A stretch of 64,000 nucleotides of DNA from Streptomyces fagopyri (GTDB taxonomy: Bacteria; Actinomycetota; Actinomycetes; Streptomycetales; Streptomycetaceae), in the NCBI RefSeq assembly GCF_009498275.1, contig NZ_CP045643.1, positions 8,816,331-8,880,330 on the forward strand, read 5' to 3'. Below, piece by piece: positions 1 through 8,314 of this stretch. The notes under the pieces were generated by a model. That model saw only the letters and a program-made list of their open reading frames with translations. It had not been told where the DNA came from and did not search any database. The position numbers were made by a program, and so were the translations under genes. The first letter of the stretch is position 1. Every line of letters starts with the position of its first letter.

Positions 1-352
1 ACATCTGCAGCCCTGCGCGGGTTACAACAGGCGTGGTTGTGAAGGGGACAGTGTCCCCGGGCCTCACCTCCAGCCCATGAGGACGATCGTTCGGCTGAAG
101 CCTCATGGAGCCTTTCGCCGCGTAGGCGACCGCCCTTCACGACCATGCACAACGACAGCCCCGGCCGGGACCGACACCGGCCGGGGCTGCTTGCCTCTCG
201 GTCACGCGGATTCTGTGGGGCGCGCCGGGGTGTCGGTGATCGCACGGCTGCCTCGATGGCTCACCAGGGCCCCGCTGTAGATCATCTGCTCGGGTGAGAG
301 TGCGCGCGGCGGCACTCGTAACCTCAGCAGTGAGCCGAGCGAGAGGTATGAC
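1..352. other. Leading stretch without a supported gene
   Basis: I see no convincing coding region here. The open frames at 77-280 and on the opposite strand have no recognisable domain and no convincing ribosome binding site. The last bases (341-346, GAGAGG) are the ribosome binding site of the ankyrin gene that follows. Confidence 0.5.
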
Positions 353-1072
353 GTGGACTTCCCTGAACCTGGTCTTGCGGCGGAACTGGTGGGCGCCATT
401 CACGCCGGGGACATCGGCGCTGTCCGGCGACTGATCTCCGACACACCTGAGCTCGGCACGGGCCCTCTCGGTGGCCCCTTCAAGTCCCGCACCGCGCTGC
501 ATGTGGTGGCCGACTGGCCCGGCTACTACCCGGGCGGCCCGCAGATGGTGCGGTTGCTTGTGGTCGGCGGCGCCGATCCCAGCGCCCGCGGCGCCGGCGG
601 TGAGAGCCCGCTGCACTGGGCGGCCGGCAGCGACGACGTCGATGTCGCGGCAGCCCTCATCGACTGCGGTGCTGACATCGAAGCGCCGGACGGCTCCATC
701 GGTACCCCGCTCGACAACGCCATCGGCTACGCCTGCTGGCGCGTCGCAGCCCTGCTCGCCGCCCGGGGGGCCCGGGTCGACAAGCTGTGGCACGCCGCCG
801 CGCTCGGCATGCTGGATCGCCTCCAGGAACTGCTCGACGCGGCCAACCCCACCCCGCTGGAGGTGTCCCAGGCGTTCTGGCATGCCTGCTGCGCCGGACA
901 GCGGCGGGCAGCCGAACACCTCATGGCCCGCGGCGCGGACCTGAACTGGGTGCCCGACTACGCCGAGGGCACCGCACTCGACGCCGCCAGAGGGCGCGGC
1001 ACCGGCAGGGACGACGTGATCGGGTGGCTTGAGGAGCAGGGCGCCCGGCAGGCGAATCCCGAGCGCAGCTGA
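353..1072 (+). CDS. Ankyrin-repeat protein
   Basis: A 239-residue protein made almost entirely of ankyrin-like repeats. Visible repeat signatures are TALHVVADW near residue 46, SPLHWAAGSDDVDVAAALI with CGADIEAPDG near residues 83-112, and TALDAARGRG near residue 210. Ankyrin repeats are protein-binding scaffolds, and nothing here points to an enzyme. The GTG start is preceded by GAGAGG six bases upstream. No signal peptide is visible, so it is probably cytoplasmic. Its partner is unknown, and neighbouring genes do not suggest one. Confidence 0.85.
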   Translation: MDFPEPGLAAELVGAIHAGDIGAVRRLISDTPELGTGPLGGPFKSRTALHVVADWPGYYPGGPQMVRLLVVGGADPSARGAGGESPLHWAAGSDDVDVAAALIDCGADIEAPDGSIGTPLDNAIGYACWRVAALLAARGARVDKLWHAAALGMLDRLQELLDAANPTPLEVSQAFWHACCAGQRRAAEHLMARGADLNWVPDYAEGTALDAARGRGTGRDDVIGWLEEQGARQANPERS

Positions 1073-1189
1073 CAGTTCGGGACGCGCGAGGACACGTCTC
1101 GTCAGCCTGGGACCTGACGGCGGCCACGGCTTCAAGTTCCTCTGCCAGGACGGGTTGCCCGAGGGCATGGAATGACGGAGTCCGGCTTG

Positions 1190-1582
1190 CTACACAGCGC
1201 GCGGTCCGCCGGCCGTGGGGGTCAGACGCCCGGGGCGGCCCGAACTGGGCATCGACGCTGTCGCGGTCGCCCGCGGTGTCCGTCGGGCCAGTGCGCGCCG
1301 CAGGTCGGTGATGCTCGGTGCTCCTTCGTGGTGGCCGTCCGGCGTCCGGTACAGGCGGCACGACAGGGAAGCGGGGGCGTGGGCGCCGGGCACGGCGAAG
1401 GGGTCTGTGCCGTCGATGAGGACCGTGGGTGATCCGGTCATCCCGAGCCGCGTGGCCTGCTCCGGATCGTCGACTTCGATCAGTTCCACCGCCGCGCTGC
1501 GGCCGTCGAGCGCGCGGGCGAGCCGTTTCCGGACCACCTGCGCGTTGGGGCAGTCGGGCATGGTCAGCACGGTGATCCGCAC
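1190..1582 (-). CDS. Thioredoxin-fold protein next to a MerR regulator
   Basis: About 130 residues. The start is the GTG at 1582, with GGAGG seven bases upstream, rather than an earlier in-frame codon. The N-terminus (VRITVLTMPDCPNAQVV) and the later SPTVLIDGTDPF segment with its cis-proline-like SPT give a thioredoxin-like fold, and a single Cys occupies the active-site position (PDCPN). Related actinobacterial proteins sit beside MerR-type metal sensors and are sometimes called alkylmercury-lyase-like. The gene is transcribed away from the MerR gene across a shared operator. A redox or metal-handling role is inferred; the substrate is unknown. Confidence 0.65.
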   Translation of the reverse strand: MRITVLTMPDCPNAQVVRKRLARALDGRSAAVELIEVDDPEQATRLGMTGSPTVLIDGTDPFAVPGAHAPASLSCRLYRTPDGHHEGAPSITDLRRALARRTPRATATASMPSSGRPGRLTPTAGGPRAV

Positions 1583-1622
1583 AGAGCGTCCTCCCAGCTC
1601 ACAGGGCTTTGTACTGACCGTA

Positions 1623-1646
1623 GACCTTCCAGCGTGGTGGAAGGTC
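1623..1646. promoter_or_regulatory. MerR-type operator dyad
   Basis: A perfect inverted repeat, GACCTTCCA then six bases then TGGAAGGTC, lies between the divergent thioredoxin-fold gene (start 1582) and the merR-like gene (start 1666). MerR-family regulators bind such dyads inside over-long promoter spacers. The palindrome is seen directly; its binding protein is inferred from position. Confidence 0.7.
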
Positions 1647-1665
1647 AAGGCGTGCGCTGGCAGAT

Positions 1666-2071
1666 ATGCGCATCGGTGATCTGGCCGCCGTGAGCGGACT
1701 GACGGCCAAGACTCTCCGCTTCTACGAGCAGGCCGGCCTGCTGCCCGCTCCGCCCCGTACTTCCGCGGGCTACCGGGACTACCCGGAGAAGTCTGTCTCG
1801 CGGCTGTCCTTCGTTCGTGAGGCGCAGCGCGCCGGGCTTACCCTCGCGGGAGATCCGCGGTGTCCTGGCTGTTCGGGATTCCGGTCAGGCGCCGTGCACG
1901 CACGTTGCGGATCTGATCGACGAGCACCTGGCGGACATCGAGCGGCGTTTGGCCGAGCTGCGCGCGACGCGCACGGTCCTGCGTGATCTGGCCCGGCGGG
2001 CGGCGGCGACCGACCCGGCCACGTGCGCTCAGGGCAGCATCTGCACCATCGTCACGAGGGCTTCTTCCTGA
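1666..2071 (+). pseudogene. MerR-family metal-sensing regulator, frameshifted
   Basis: The first frame (1666-~1850) encodes the MerR helix-turn-helix (MRIGDLAAVSGLTAKTLRFYEQ, then a GYRDY turn). The remainder, from about 1851 to the stop at 2071, lies in another frame: EIRGVLAVRDSGQAPCTHV, the dimerisation helix and a C-terminal TCAQGSICTIV. Removing one G from the GGG at 1848-1850 restores one continuous regulator of about 135 residues. Cysteines in APC and in CAQGSIC match the metal-binding positions of mercury and copper-type MerR proteins. Either the gene is dead or the base is a sequencing error. Its 3' end overlaps the convergent MFS gene by 43 bases. Confidence 0.8.
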
Positions 2072-2700
2072 TCGGGGGCCGGGGGTGCTGTGGGCCATGG
2101 TCCTTTGAGGGCGATGGCGTGGGCGGGGATGGTGATGGCGGCCAGGAGGAGGGCGAGGGCGGTGTACGTCGCTCTCCAGGAGAGGTGGTCGGTGAGGGCT
2201 GCGGTGGTGGGGGCGAAGACGGTGGAGGCGAGGCCGCCGGCGAGGGTTACGACGGTCAGGGCGCGGACGTGGTCGGGGGCGTACCAGCGGGTGAGGGCGG
2301 CGAAGGCGGGCGGGTAGAAGGTGGCGGCCATCGTGGCTCCGGCGAGCAGCCAGCCCGCGGTGAAGACGGCCAGGTCGGGTGCGGCCGCCACGATGAGGAG
2401 GCTGAGTGCGCCGAGGAGGGAGCCGGCTGTCATCACGGTGCGCGGTCCGTGGCGGTCGATGATCCGGCAGACGCGGATTCCGGCGAGGGCGGAGACCAGC
2501 AGCGCGGCGGAGAACGATGCGGTGGTGGCGCCGGTGGGCCAGCCGGTGGCGGCGGTGATCTGGGGGTTCAGGACGGGGAAGGCGTAGTAGAGGATGCCCC
2601 AGCTGGTGATCTGGGTGGCGCACAGCGCAGGCAGCGCGGCGCGGGGCCGTGACCGGACCCCCGTCACGGTTACGGCCCCGCTGGTGTGGAGTTCGGTCAT
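2029..2700 (-). pseudogene. N-terminal half of an MFS exporter in the ars operon
   Basis: 223 residues with about six hydrophobic segments, beginning TQITSWGILYYAFPVL and containing an MFS loop-like RIIDRHGPRTVM. Full MFS exporters have about 400 residues and 12 helices, so the C-terminal half is missing. The reading ends in a short non-hydrophobic tail where it meets the convergent merR-like gene, which suggests a deletion or recombination junction near 2080. It starts eight bases after the arsI-like stop and would be co-transcribed with it. A role in exporting an arsenic species is inferred from the operon. It is probably not functional as it stands. Confidence 0.7.
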
Positions 2701-2707
2701 CGGCGGA

Positions 2708-3163
2708 TCAGCAGCAGCCGCCCTCGGGAGCCGCTGTCGCTTCCGTCGCGGCGGGTGCCGTGCAGCAGGTGCTGCCTGGCTGTTCGGCGAGGGAGTCGGC
2801 GTCGGCCTTGACGACGTAGACCTCCCACGGTTCCTGGCCGGGGCCGTGGACCCACACCTTGTCCTGCACGGCGTAGCAGCAGGTGGTGTCGTTCTCCACG
2901 TCCGTCACGAGGCCCTGGTTCGCGAGGCGGGTGGTGGCCGCGTGGACGGCTTCGGTGGATTCGACTTCGACGCCGAGGTGGTCCATCCGCGTGGCCTCGC
3001 CCGCGGTGCCTTCGATCAGGACGAGCTTGAGCGGGGGCTCTGTGATGGCGAAGTTGGCGTAGCCGTCGCGGAGTTTGGCGGGTTCGGTGGCGAACAGCTT
3101 GCTGTAGAAGGCGATGGACGCGGCGAGGTCGGGGACGCGCAGGGCGAGCTGTACGCGGGGCAT
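2708..3163 (-). CDS. arsI: ArsI/CadI-family C-As lyase (glyoxalase fold)
   Basis: 151 residues from the ATG at 3163. It shows the vicinal-oxygen-chelate signature of the ArsI/CadI family: MPRVQLALRVPDLAASIAFY, YANFAITEPPLKLVLIE, DHLGVEVES, a CC pair in TTCCYAVQDKVW, and PWEVYVV. In characterised ArsI proteins the vicinal Cys pair binds trivalent organoarsenicals and an Fe(II) centre breaks the C-As bond. The protein ends in a Cys-containing tail (STCCTAPAA, then EGGCC) beyond the usual fold. It lies between the flavoprotein and the MFS fragment, all reading away from arsR1. The ArsI assignment rests on the CC motif and the ars context; CadI is the alternative name. Confidence 0.85.
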   Translation of the reverse strand: MPRVQLALRVPDLAASIAFYSKLFATEPAKLRDGYANFAITEPPLKLVLIEGTAGEATRMDHLGVEVESTEAVHAATTRLANQGLVTDVENDTTCCYAVQDKVWVHGPGQEPWEVYVVKADADSLAEQPGSTCCTAPAATEATAAPEGGCC

Positions 3164-3234
3164 GACGGTCCTCCTGCGGTAGAGGGTGGTGGCGCTGCGG
3201 CCGGTGGAAACCGGGGCGCCGGTGCAGGGACGGC

Positions 3235-4605
3235 TCAGCAGCACCCGCCGGACGAGGACCCCTCGCGGGCGGCGGCGGTGACGCCGATCTGGACGAGCTG
3301 GGGTGCCGGAGCGCAGCAGCCTTCCTGGTCGTCCGCTCCGGCGGCCGGGGTGCCCGCGAGGCCGCTGCCGCTGCACACGCCGGTCTCCGGGAGGATGAGT
3401 TCGACGCGGTCGGCGGCTTCGAGGTCGCCTGCGATGGCGGCGGTCACGGAGCGGACCTGCTCGTAGCCGGTCATGGCGAGGAAGGTGGGGGCGCGGCCGT
3501 AGGACTTCATGCCGACCAGGTAGATGTCCCCTTCGGGGTGGGACAGTTCGCGGTGGCCGTGCGGGTAGACGGTGCCGCAGGAGTGCTGGTTGGGGTCGAT
3601 GAGCGGGGCCAGCGCGACCGGTGCCTGGAGGCGTTCGTCCAGGCCGAGGCGGATCTCGGAGAGGAAGCCGAGGTCGGGGCGCAGGCCGGTCAGCACGATC
3701 ACCTCGTCGACCGGGTCGAGACGGCGGCCGTCCTCACCCGTCAGCACGAGGCGGCCGTCGGTGTCGCGGGCGATGGCTTCGGTGCGGAACCCGGTGACCG
3801 CGTCCGCGTGCCCGTTGTCGACGGCGGCCTTCGCGGCGAGCCCGAGGGCGCCGCGGGCGGGGAGTTCGTCGGCTTCGCCGCCGCCGAAGGTCGAGGCGCT
3901 GATGCCGCGGCGCACAATCCACACGGCGTGCGTACCGGGCTCATCACGCGCGAGGTCGGCGAGGCCGGCGAGCGCGGTGAAGGCGGAGGCGCCGGAGCCG
4001 ATGACGGCGGTGCGCTTGCCCGCGTAGCGGGCCCGTACGGCCGGGTCGCCCAGGTCGGGCACGCGGTAGGTGACGTGGTCGATTGCCGCCTTCTCCCCGA
4101 GGGCGGGCAGGCCGCCGGCTCCGGCCGGGCTGGGCGCCGTCCAGGTACCGGAGGCGTCGATGACCGTGCGGGCGACCACGCGCTGCTCGCCGCCGTCGGC
4201 GGTGGTGAAGTGCACGGCGAAGGGCTGCTTGTCCCGGTCGGTGTCGACGACGCGATCGCGTCCGGCGCGCGAGACGCCGGTGACCCTCGCGCCGAACCGC
4301 ACACGTTCGCCCAGGATGTCGGCCAGGGGCTGGAGGTAGAACTCGGCCCAGTCGGCGCCCGAGGGGTAGGTGGCCGCGTCGGGCCTGGTCCAGCCGGTCG
4401 GCGCGAGGAGCTTTTCCGCGGCCGGGTCGGTGACCTCGCCCCAGGTGGAGAACAGCCGGACGTGGCCCCACTCCCGTACCGCGGCCGCCGCTGCCGGTCC
4501 GGCTTCCAGGACCAGGGGCTCGATGCCGCGTTCCACGAGGTGGGCCGCGGCGGCCAGCCCGGCCGGTCCGGCTCCGATGACAACGACGGGAAGCTGGTCG
4601 CTCAT
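3235..4605 (-). CDS. FAD/NAD(P)-binding flavoprotein of the ars operon
   Basis: 456 residues. The N-terminal FAD-binding motif is VVIGAGPAGLAAAAHL, a second dinucleotide motif is TAVIGSGASAFTAL near residue 200, and later come VIVLTGLRPDLGFL and GDIYLVGMKSYGRAP. This resembles the flavin-dependent oxidoreductases carried in actinobacterial ars operons. The C-terminal 40 residues hold Cys-rich pieces (GVCSGSG, EGCCAP, SSGGCC), which could bind As(III). It is the first gene of the operon reading away from arsR1, with arsI and the MFS fragment downstream. An oxidoreductase acting on an arsenic species is inferred; the substrate cannot be read from sequence. It is distinct from the shorter arsO further along. 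Confidence 0.75.
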   Translation of the reverse strand: MSDQLPVVVIGAGPAGLAAAAHLVERGIEPLVLEAGPAAAAAVREWGHVRLFSTWGEVTDPAAEKLLAPTGWTRPDAATYPSGADWAEFYLQPLADILGERVRFGARVTGVSRAGRDRVVDTDRDKQPFAVHFTTADGGEQRVVARTVIDASGTWTAPSPAGAGGLPALGEKAAIDHVTYRVPDLGDPAVRARYAGKRTAVIGSGASAFTALAGLADLARDEPGTHAVWIVRRGISASTFGGGEADELPARGALGLAAKAAVDNGHADAVTGFRTEAIARDTDGRLVLTGEDGRRLDPVDEVIVLTGLRPDLGFLSEIRLGLDERLQAPVALAPLIDPNQHSCGTVYPHGHRELSHPEGDIYLVGMKSYGRAPTFLAMTGYEQVRSVTAAIAGDLEAADRVELILPETGVCSGSGLAGTPAAGADDQEGCCAPAPQLVQIGVTAAAREGSSSGGCC

Positions 4606-4778
4606 GGCGCAAGGTCTCCTCAGACGCAGGGTGTTGGCAGGTGGCGCAGGGATGTTGGCCGACGGGCGGCAGGTGTGGATGCTCGCCGGGGCCGTTGCCG
4701 GGCGGGTGGCACGTCAGACACGACCGGGGTCGCCCGGGAGCGGATCGCGGAGCTCGGTGTCCGCAGGCGGCACCCTTA

Positions 4779-4849
4779 TATCGACGTGTATCGATGTCTG
4801 TCGATACACGGAGCTTGCCACTGGTATCGATGAGTGTCAACATAGACAC
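4779..4849. promoter_or_regulatory. ArsR1 operator region
   Basis: Three copies of TATCGA occur at 4779, 4789 and 4825, and the second forms a perfect inverted repeat with TCGATA (4789-4806, six-base gap). A second perfect palindrome, GTGTC-aacata-GACAC at 4834-4849, ends at the base before the arsR1 ATG. ArsR/SmtB repressors bind such dyads. The sites would control both arsR1 and the divergent flavoprotein operon 245 bases away. Confidence 0.6.
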
Positions 4850-5215
4850 ATGTCGAAGTCTCAGGTGGTGGAGCTCCCGGTGCTGCCGGCCGAGTCGGTC
4901 GTCCCGTGCTGCCCGCCGATCACGTCGGCCAAGCTGTCCCAGGCGGACGCGGAGAAGATGGCCGTCATGTTCAAGGCGCTCTCGGACCCGGTACGGCTGC
5001 GCCTGTTCTCCAAGGTCGCCTCGCACGAGGGCGGCGAGGCGTGCGTGTGCGACATCCAGGACGTCGGCGTCTCCCAGCCGACCGTCTCCCACCACCTGAA
5101 GAAGCTGCGCGAGGCAGGGCTGCTGACGTCCGAGCGGCGCGGCACCTGGGTCTACTACCAGGTCGCCCCGTCCGTGGTGGCGGCCATGTCCGCCATGCTC
5201 GACCTGCGCTCCTGA
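4850..5215 (+). CDS. arsR: ArsR-family arsenic-responsive repressor (copy 1)
   Basis: 121 residues with a winged helix-turn-helix: FKALSDPVRLRLFSKVAS, the CVCDIQDVG segment, recognition helix SQPTVSHHLKKLREAGLL and wing RRGTWVYYQV. The CVC pair at the start of the DNA-binding helices is the classical As(III)-sensing position. An additional Cys pair (VVPCCPP) lies in the N-terminal extension, so several thiols are available. Divergent from the flavoprotein-arsI operon with palindromes in between, it is presumably autoregulatory and released from DNA by arsenite. Confidence 0.9.
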   Translation: MSKSQVVELPVLPAESVVPCCPPITSAKLSQADAEKMAVMFKALSDPVRLRLFSKVASHEGGEACVCDIQDVGVSQPTVSHHLKKLREAGLLTSERRGTWVYYQVAPSVVAAMSAMLDLRS

Positions 5216-5280
5216 CTGACGCTCGACGGGATACGCCGCCCGCTGGCGCTGACGGGCCTGCACACGAGAGTGCGCAGGCC

Positions 5281-5562
5281 ACCGTGGGGCACAGAACGGA
5301 GCGGCAGAGCGCCTTCTCGCTGAACGCCCCCAAGGTGGACGAGTCGCGCCTGCGCCTTATGCCTGACGACGGCAGCGATACCTTCCGCAGTATCCACCGG
5401 GGTGCCATGGCGTTTGCCGAGGGCTGTTACGCCGGTATCCGGAACCCCAACAGTCACGAGGACGGCCTGCCGGAACTGCCCGAGCACGAGGCACTCGAAC
5501 AGCTCGCGGCGTTCAGCGTTCTCGCACGCTGGGTGGACAGGGCTTCGTTGCTGACAGTCTGA
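5281..5562 (+). pseudogene. C-terminal remnant of a TIGR02391-type protein
   Basis: The frame ending at 5562 encodes residues resembling the C-terminal part of the TIGR02391 (Ymh) family: DTFRSIHRGAMAFAEGCYAG, IRNPNSHEDG, then HEALEQLAAFSVLARWVDR. The IRNP-x-x-H signature and following leucine-rich helix are typical. No start codon or N-terminal half is present; the frame simply runs back through arsR1 out of register. I read this as a truncated relic. Confidence 0.55.
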
Positions 5563-5581
5563 TGCTCGGACGTCCGGCCGC

Positions 5582-6643
5582 TCAGGACAGGAGTCCCACG
5601 ATCTCGTGTGCGGTTTCGCGGGCCGGGCGGCCGACGCCGATGAGGGTGGCGGAGGCGGGGCCGGTCCAGTCGCCGTAGCCGAGCAGGTGCAGGCGTGGCT
5701 CGTCCGCGGCCCGCGTACCGAGGGTGGCGATGTGGCCGCGGCGGCCGCGGAGTTGGAGCGGGGCGAGGTGGGCGAGGGCGGGGCGGAAGCCGGTGCACCA
5801 GATGATCGTGTCGGCTTCGGCGCGGGTGCCGTCGGACCATTCGACACCGCCGGGGAGGAGGCGGGTGAACATCGGGGCTGCCTTGAGCAGCCCGTGGTCG
5901 CGTGCCGCGCGGACCGGTGGGACGGCGACGATGTCGCCGAGCGAGGCGACGCCCCTGGTGTCGGTGCGTCCCTCGTCGAGTGCGCGGCGGCGGGCGGTGG
6001 CCACGTCGAACAGCGTCCGGCCGTCGATGTCATCGGCCAGGAAGCGCGGCGGGCGCTGCGTGACCCAGGTCAGCTGGGTGTCGTGGGCGAGGTTGGCGGC
6101 GATCTGGGCACCGGAGTTGCCCCCGCCGACGACGATCACCCGGCGGCCGGCGAAGTCCTGCGGGCGCCGGTATCCGGCGGTGTGCAGCTGCTGTCCGCCG
6201 AAGTCGGCGAGCCCGGGCAGGAAGGGGAGGAAGGGCCGCCACCAGATCCCGGTCGCGCTGATCACGGCGCGGGCGCGCCAGTTCCCCGAGTCCGTCTCCA
6301 CGCGCAGCAGACGGCCGTCCCGGTGTACGCCGCGCACCCGTACCGGCCGTTCGACGGGCAGGTGGTAGCGCTTCTCGTAGTCGGTCAGGTAGGCCACCAC
6401 GTGCTGGGCGTCCGGGTATTCGTTGCCGGGCTGGGGTGGCATGAAGCGGCCGGGAAGGGAGGAGAAGGCCGCCGGGGAGAACAGGCGCAGGGAGTCCCAG
6501 GCGTGCTGCCAGGCTCCGCCCGGCGTGGGCTGGGCGTCGAGGATGACGAATTCCACGCCGAGGCGGCGCAGGTGGTAGCCGGCGGCGAGAGCGGACTGCC
6601 CGCCGCCGACGATCACCACCTGTGTCCGGCGGTCGACGGTCAC
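5582..6643 (-). CDS. arsO: ArsO-like flavin-dependent monooxygenase
   Basis: 353 residues, GTG start. It has the FAD Rossmann motif VVIVGGGQSALAAGYHL, a GGAWQHAWDSLRLFSP segment, the monooxygenase-like ATGIWWRPF, a second nucleotide motif VIVVGGGNSGAQIAANL and the C-terminal IIWCTGFRPALAHL. This matches the small flavoprotein monooxygenases annotated ArsO, which accompany acr3 in Streptomyces ars operons. It lies 37 bases downstream of acr3 in the arsR2-acr3-arsO operon. The enzymatic role of ArsO is not settled; an arsenic-related oxidation is inferred. Confidence 0.8.
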   Translation of the reverse strand: MTVDRRTQVVIVGGGQSALAAGYHLRRLGVEFVILDAQPTPGGAWQHAWDSLRLFSPAAFSSLPGRFMPPQPGNEYPDAQHVVAYLTDYEKRYHLPVERPVRVRGVHRDGRLLRVETDSGNWRARAVISATGIWWRPFLPFLPGLADFGGQQLHTAGYRRPQDFAGRRVIVVGGGNSGAQIAANLAHDTQLTWVTQRPPRFLADDIDGRTLFDVATARRRALDEGRTDTRGVASLGDIVAVPPVRAARDHGLLKAAPMFTRLLPGGVEWSDGTRAEADTIIWCTGFRPALAHLAPLQLRGRRGHIATLGTRAADEPRLHLLGYGDWTGPASATLIGVGRPARETAHEIVGLLS

Positions 6644-6680
6644 CCGGCCAGGCCGAGGTCGGTGCGCTCAAGGTCCTGCA

Positions 6681-7790
6681 TCAGCTCGCCTGCGGCGTGG
6701 GGGTCAGCTGGTGTGCGGCGCTGAACTTCCGCCGCCAGGCCAGGGAGACGTAGACGAGTGCGACCAGGACCGGGACCTCGATGAGGGGGCCGACGACGCC
6801 GGAGAGGGCCTGCCCGCTGGTGACGCCGAAGGTGGCGATGGCGACCGCGATGGCCAGCTCGAAGTTGTTGCCCGCCGCGGTGAAGGCGAGGGTGGCGGTG
6901 CGGTCGTAGGCGAGGCCGATGACCTTGCCGAGCGCGAAGGTGCCGAACCACATGATCGCGAAGTACACGAGCAGCGGCAGGGCGATGCGGGCCACGTCCA
7001 GCGGCTGCGAGGTGATGGTCTTGCCCTGCAGGGCGAAGAGGATGACGATCGTGAAGAGCAGGCCGTACAGGGCGAACGGGCCGATCTTCGGCAGGAAGCC
7101 GGTCTCGTAGGTCTCGCGGCCGAGCTTCTTCTCGCCGATGCGGCGGGTGAGGAAGCCGGCCAGCAGCGGGACGCCGAGGAAGATGACGACGTTAAGCGCG
7201 ATCTTCCACATGGAGATGTCCAGGTGCTGGCCGTCGCCCAGGCCGAGCCAATTGGGCAGCAGGTCGAGGTAGAACCAGCCGAGCAGGCCGAACGCGAGGA
7301 CCTGGAAGACCGAGTTCAGGGCGACGAGGACGGCGGCGGCCTCGCGGTCACCGCAGGCCAGGTCGTTCCAGATGATGACCATGGCGATGCAGCGGGCCAG
7401 GCCGACGATGATCAGACCGGTGCGGTACTCGGGCAGGTCCGGCAGGAAGATCCAGGCCAGCGCGAACATGACGGCCGGTCCGATGAGCCAGTTGCTGACC
7501 AGCGAGGAAACCATGAGCTTGCGGTCGCCGGTGACGTCGTCGAGCTTGTCGTAGCGGACCTTGGCCAGGACCGGATACATCATGACCAGCAGGCCGACGG
7601 CGATCGGCAGGGAGATGCCGCCGGTCTCCACCTTCGCCAGAGCGTCGTTGAGGCCTGGGATGAGCCGGCCGAGGCCGAGGCCGACGGCCATCGCGGCGAG
7701 GATCCACACGGCGAGGAACCGGTCGAGCGTCGACAGCTTCGCGACGACCGACGAGTCCTCGGTGGTCGCGGGTGCTTCGGTGGGGGTCAC
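6681..7790 (-). CDS. acr3: Acr3-type arsenite efflux permease
   Basis: 369 residues with about ten membrane segments. Family signatures are VGLLVMMYPVLAKVRYDKL, the essential-Cys segment GLARCIAMVIIWNDLACGD, and AAGNNFELAIAVAIATFGV carrying the conserved Glu. Acr3 exports As(III)-OH across the inner membrane. The GTG start at 7790 overlaps the arsR2 stop as GTGA, which implies translational coupling. The product is often labelled ArsB in Streptomyces, but the sequence is clearly of the Acr3 family. Confidence 0.95.
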   Translation of the reverse strand: MTPTEAPATTEDSSVVAKLSTLDRFLAVWILAAMAVGLGLGRLIPGLNDALAKVETGGISLPIAVGLLVMMYPVLAKVRYDKLDDVTGDRKLMVSSLVSNWLIGPAVMFALAWIFLPDLPEYRTGLIIVGLARCIAMVIIWNDLACGDREAAAVLVALNSVFQVLAFGLLGWFYLDLLPNWLGLGDGQHLDISMWKIALNVVIFLGVPLLAGFLTRRIGEKKLGRETYETGFLPKIGPFALYGLLFTIVILFALQGKTITSQPLDVARIALPLLVYFAIMWFGTFALGKVIGLAYDRTATLAFTAAGNNFELAIAVAIATFGVTSGQALSGVVGPLIEVPVLVALVYVSLAWRRKFSAAHQLTPTPQAS

Positions 7791-8095
7791 GGGCAGGCCC
7801 TCTTGTTGTCGGCGGCGTTGCGGGCGGACTCGGCCAGGTCGGCGAACTGTCCGGCGAGGTTGGCGATGACGTCGGCGCGCAGCTTGTAGTAGGTGAAGCG
7901 GCCGCACGGCTCGGTCTCCACCACTCCGGCCTCGCGCAGCACTCTCATGTGGTTGGAGAGGTTGGTCTGCTTCGCCCCTGTCTCCTCGATGAGGTGCGTG
8001 GTGCAGAGCGTCTCCTTGGCCAGGAGGGAGACGATCTGGAGGCGGAGCGGGTCGGCCAGAACCCGCATCAGATCAGCGTCGACTGACATCAGCAT
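7787..8095 (-). CDS. arsR: ArsR-family repressor (copy 2)
   Basis: 102 residues. The winged helix runs through VLADPLRLQIVSLLAKETLC, THLIEETGAKQTNLSNHMRVLREAGVV and PCGRFTYYKL. Only one Cys is near the classical position, with another in EPCGRF, so its metal site differs from copy 1. It overlaps acr3 by four bases at its 3' end and is divergent from arsC. Two ATG codons (8095, 8089) are possible starts. Confidence 0.88.
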   Translation of the reverse strand: MLMSVDADLMRVLADPLRLQIVSLLAKETLCTTHLIEETGAKQTNLSNHMRVLREAGVVETEPCGRFTYYKLRADVIANLAGQFADLAESARNAADNKRACP

Positions 8096-8103
8096 GCACT
8101 GAT
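8088..8103. promoter_or_regulatory. ArsR2 operator over the arsR2 start codon
   Basis: A perfect inverted repeat ATCAG-catgca-CTGAT is centred on the arsR2 start codon (8093-8095, read on the minus strand). Its arms resemble ArsR/SmtB half-sites. Binding here would block translation initiation or early transcription of arsR2-acr3-arsO, and could also affect divergent arsC. Confidence 0.55.
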
Positions 8104-8314
8104 ATTGTCACATCGCTCGGGACTGATGCCAGCGCTGAGTGATCTTCGAGGCCTGCATGTTCCGTGACTGCGTCCTCACCGCCGTACTGCCTGACGACCG
8201 GCTGGCCTCAGGCGTCGCCCGCCTCGCCCTGTCGAACCACTCAACTGTCGCCGGGCGCCCGGACTTCACCCCTGCACCACGCGCACCGCTCCATCACGGA
8301 CGAAGGAAGAACTG

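Noticed and set aside
137..1168. A 343-codon minus-strand frame opposite the ankyrin gene
   Set aside because: The ankyrin repeats on the plus strand are unmistakable; the antisense frame is composition-driven.
2023..2652. A Gly-rich plus-strand frame opposite the MFS fragment
   Set aside because: It is the antisense shadow of membrane-protein codons.
6711..7889. A long plus-strand frame opposite acr3
   Set aside because: It is the shadow of a strongly conserved membrane protein and is rich in Asp/Glu/Gly/Gln as expected for antisense.
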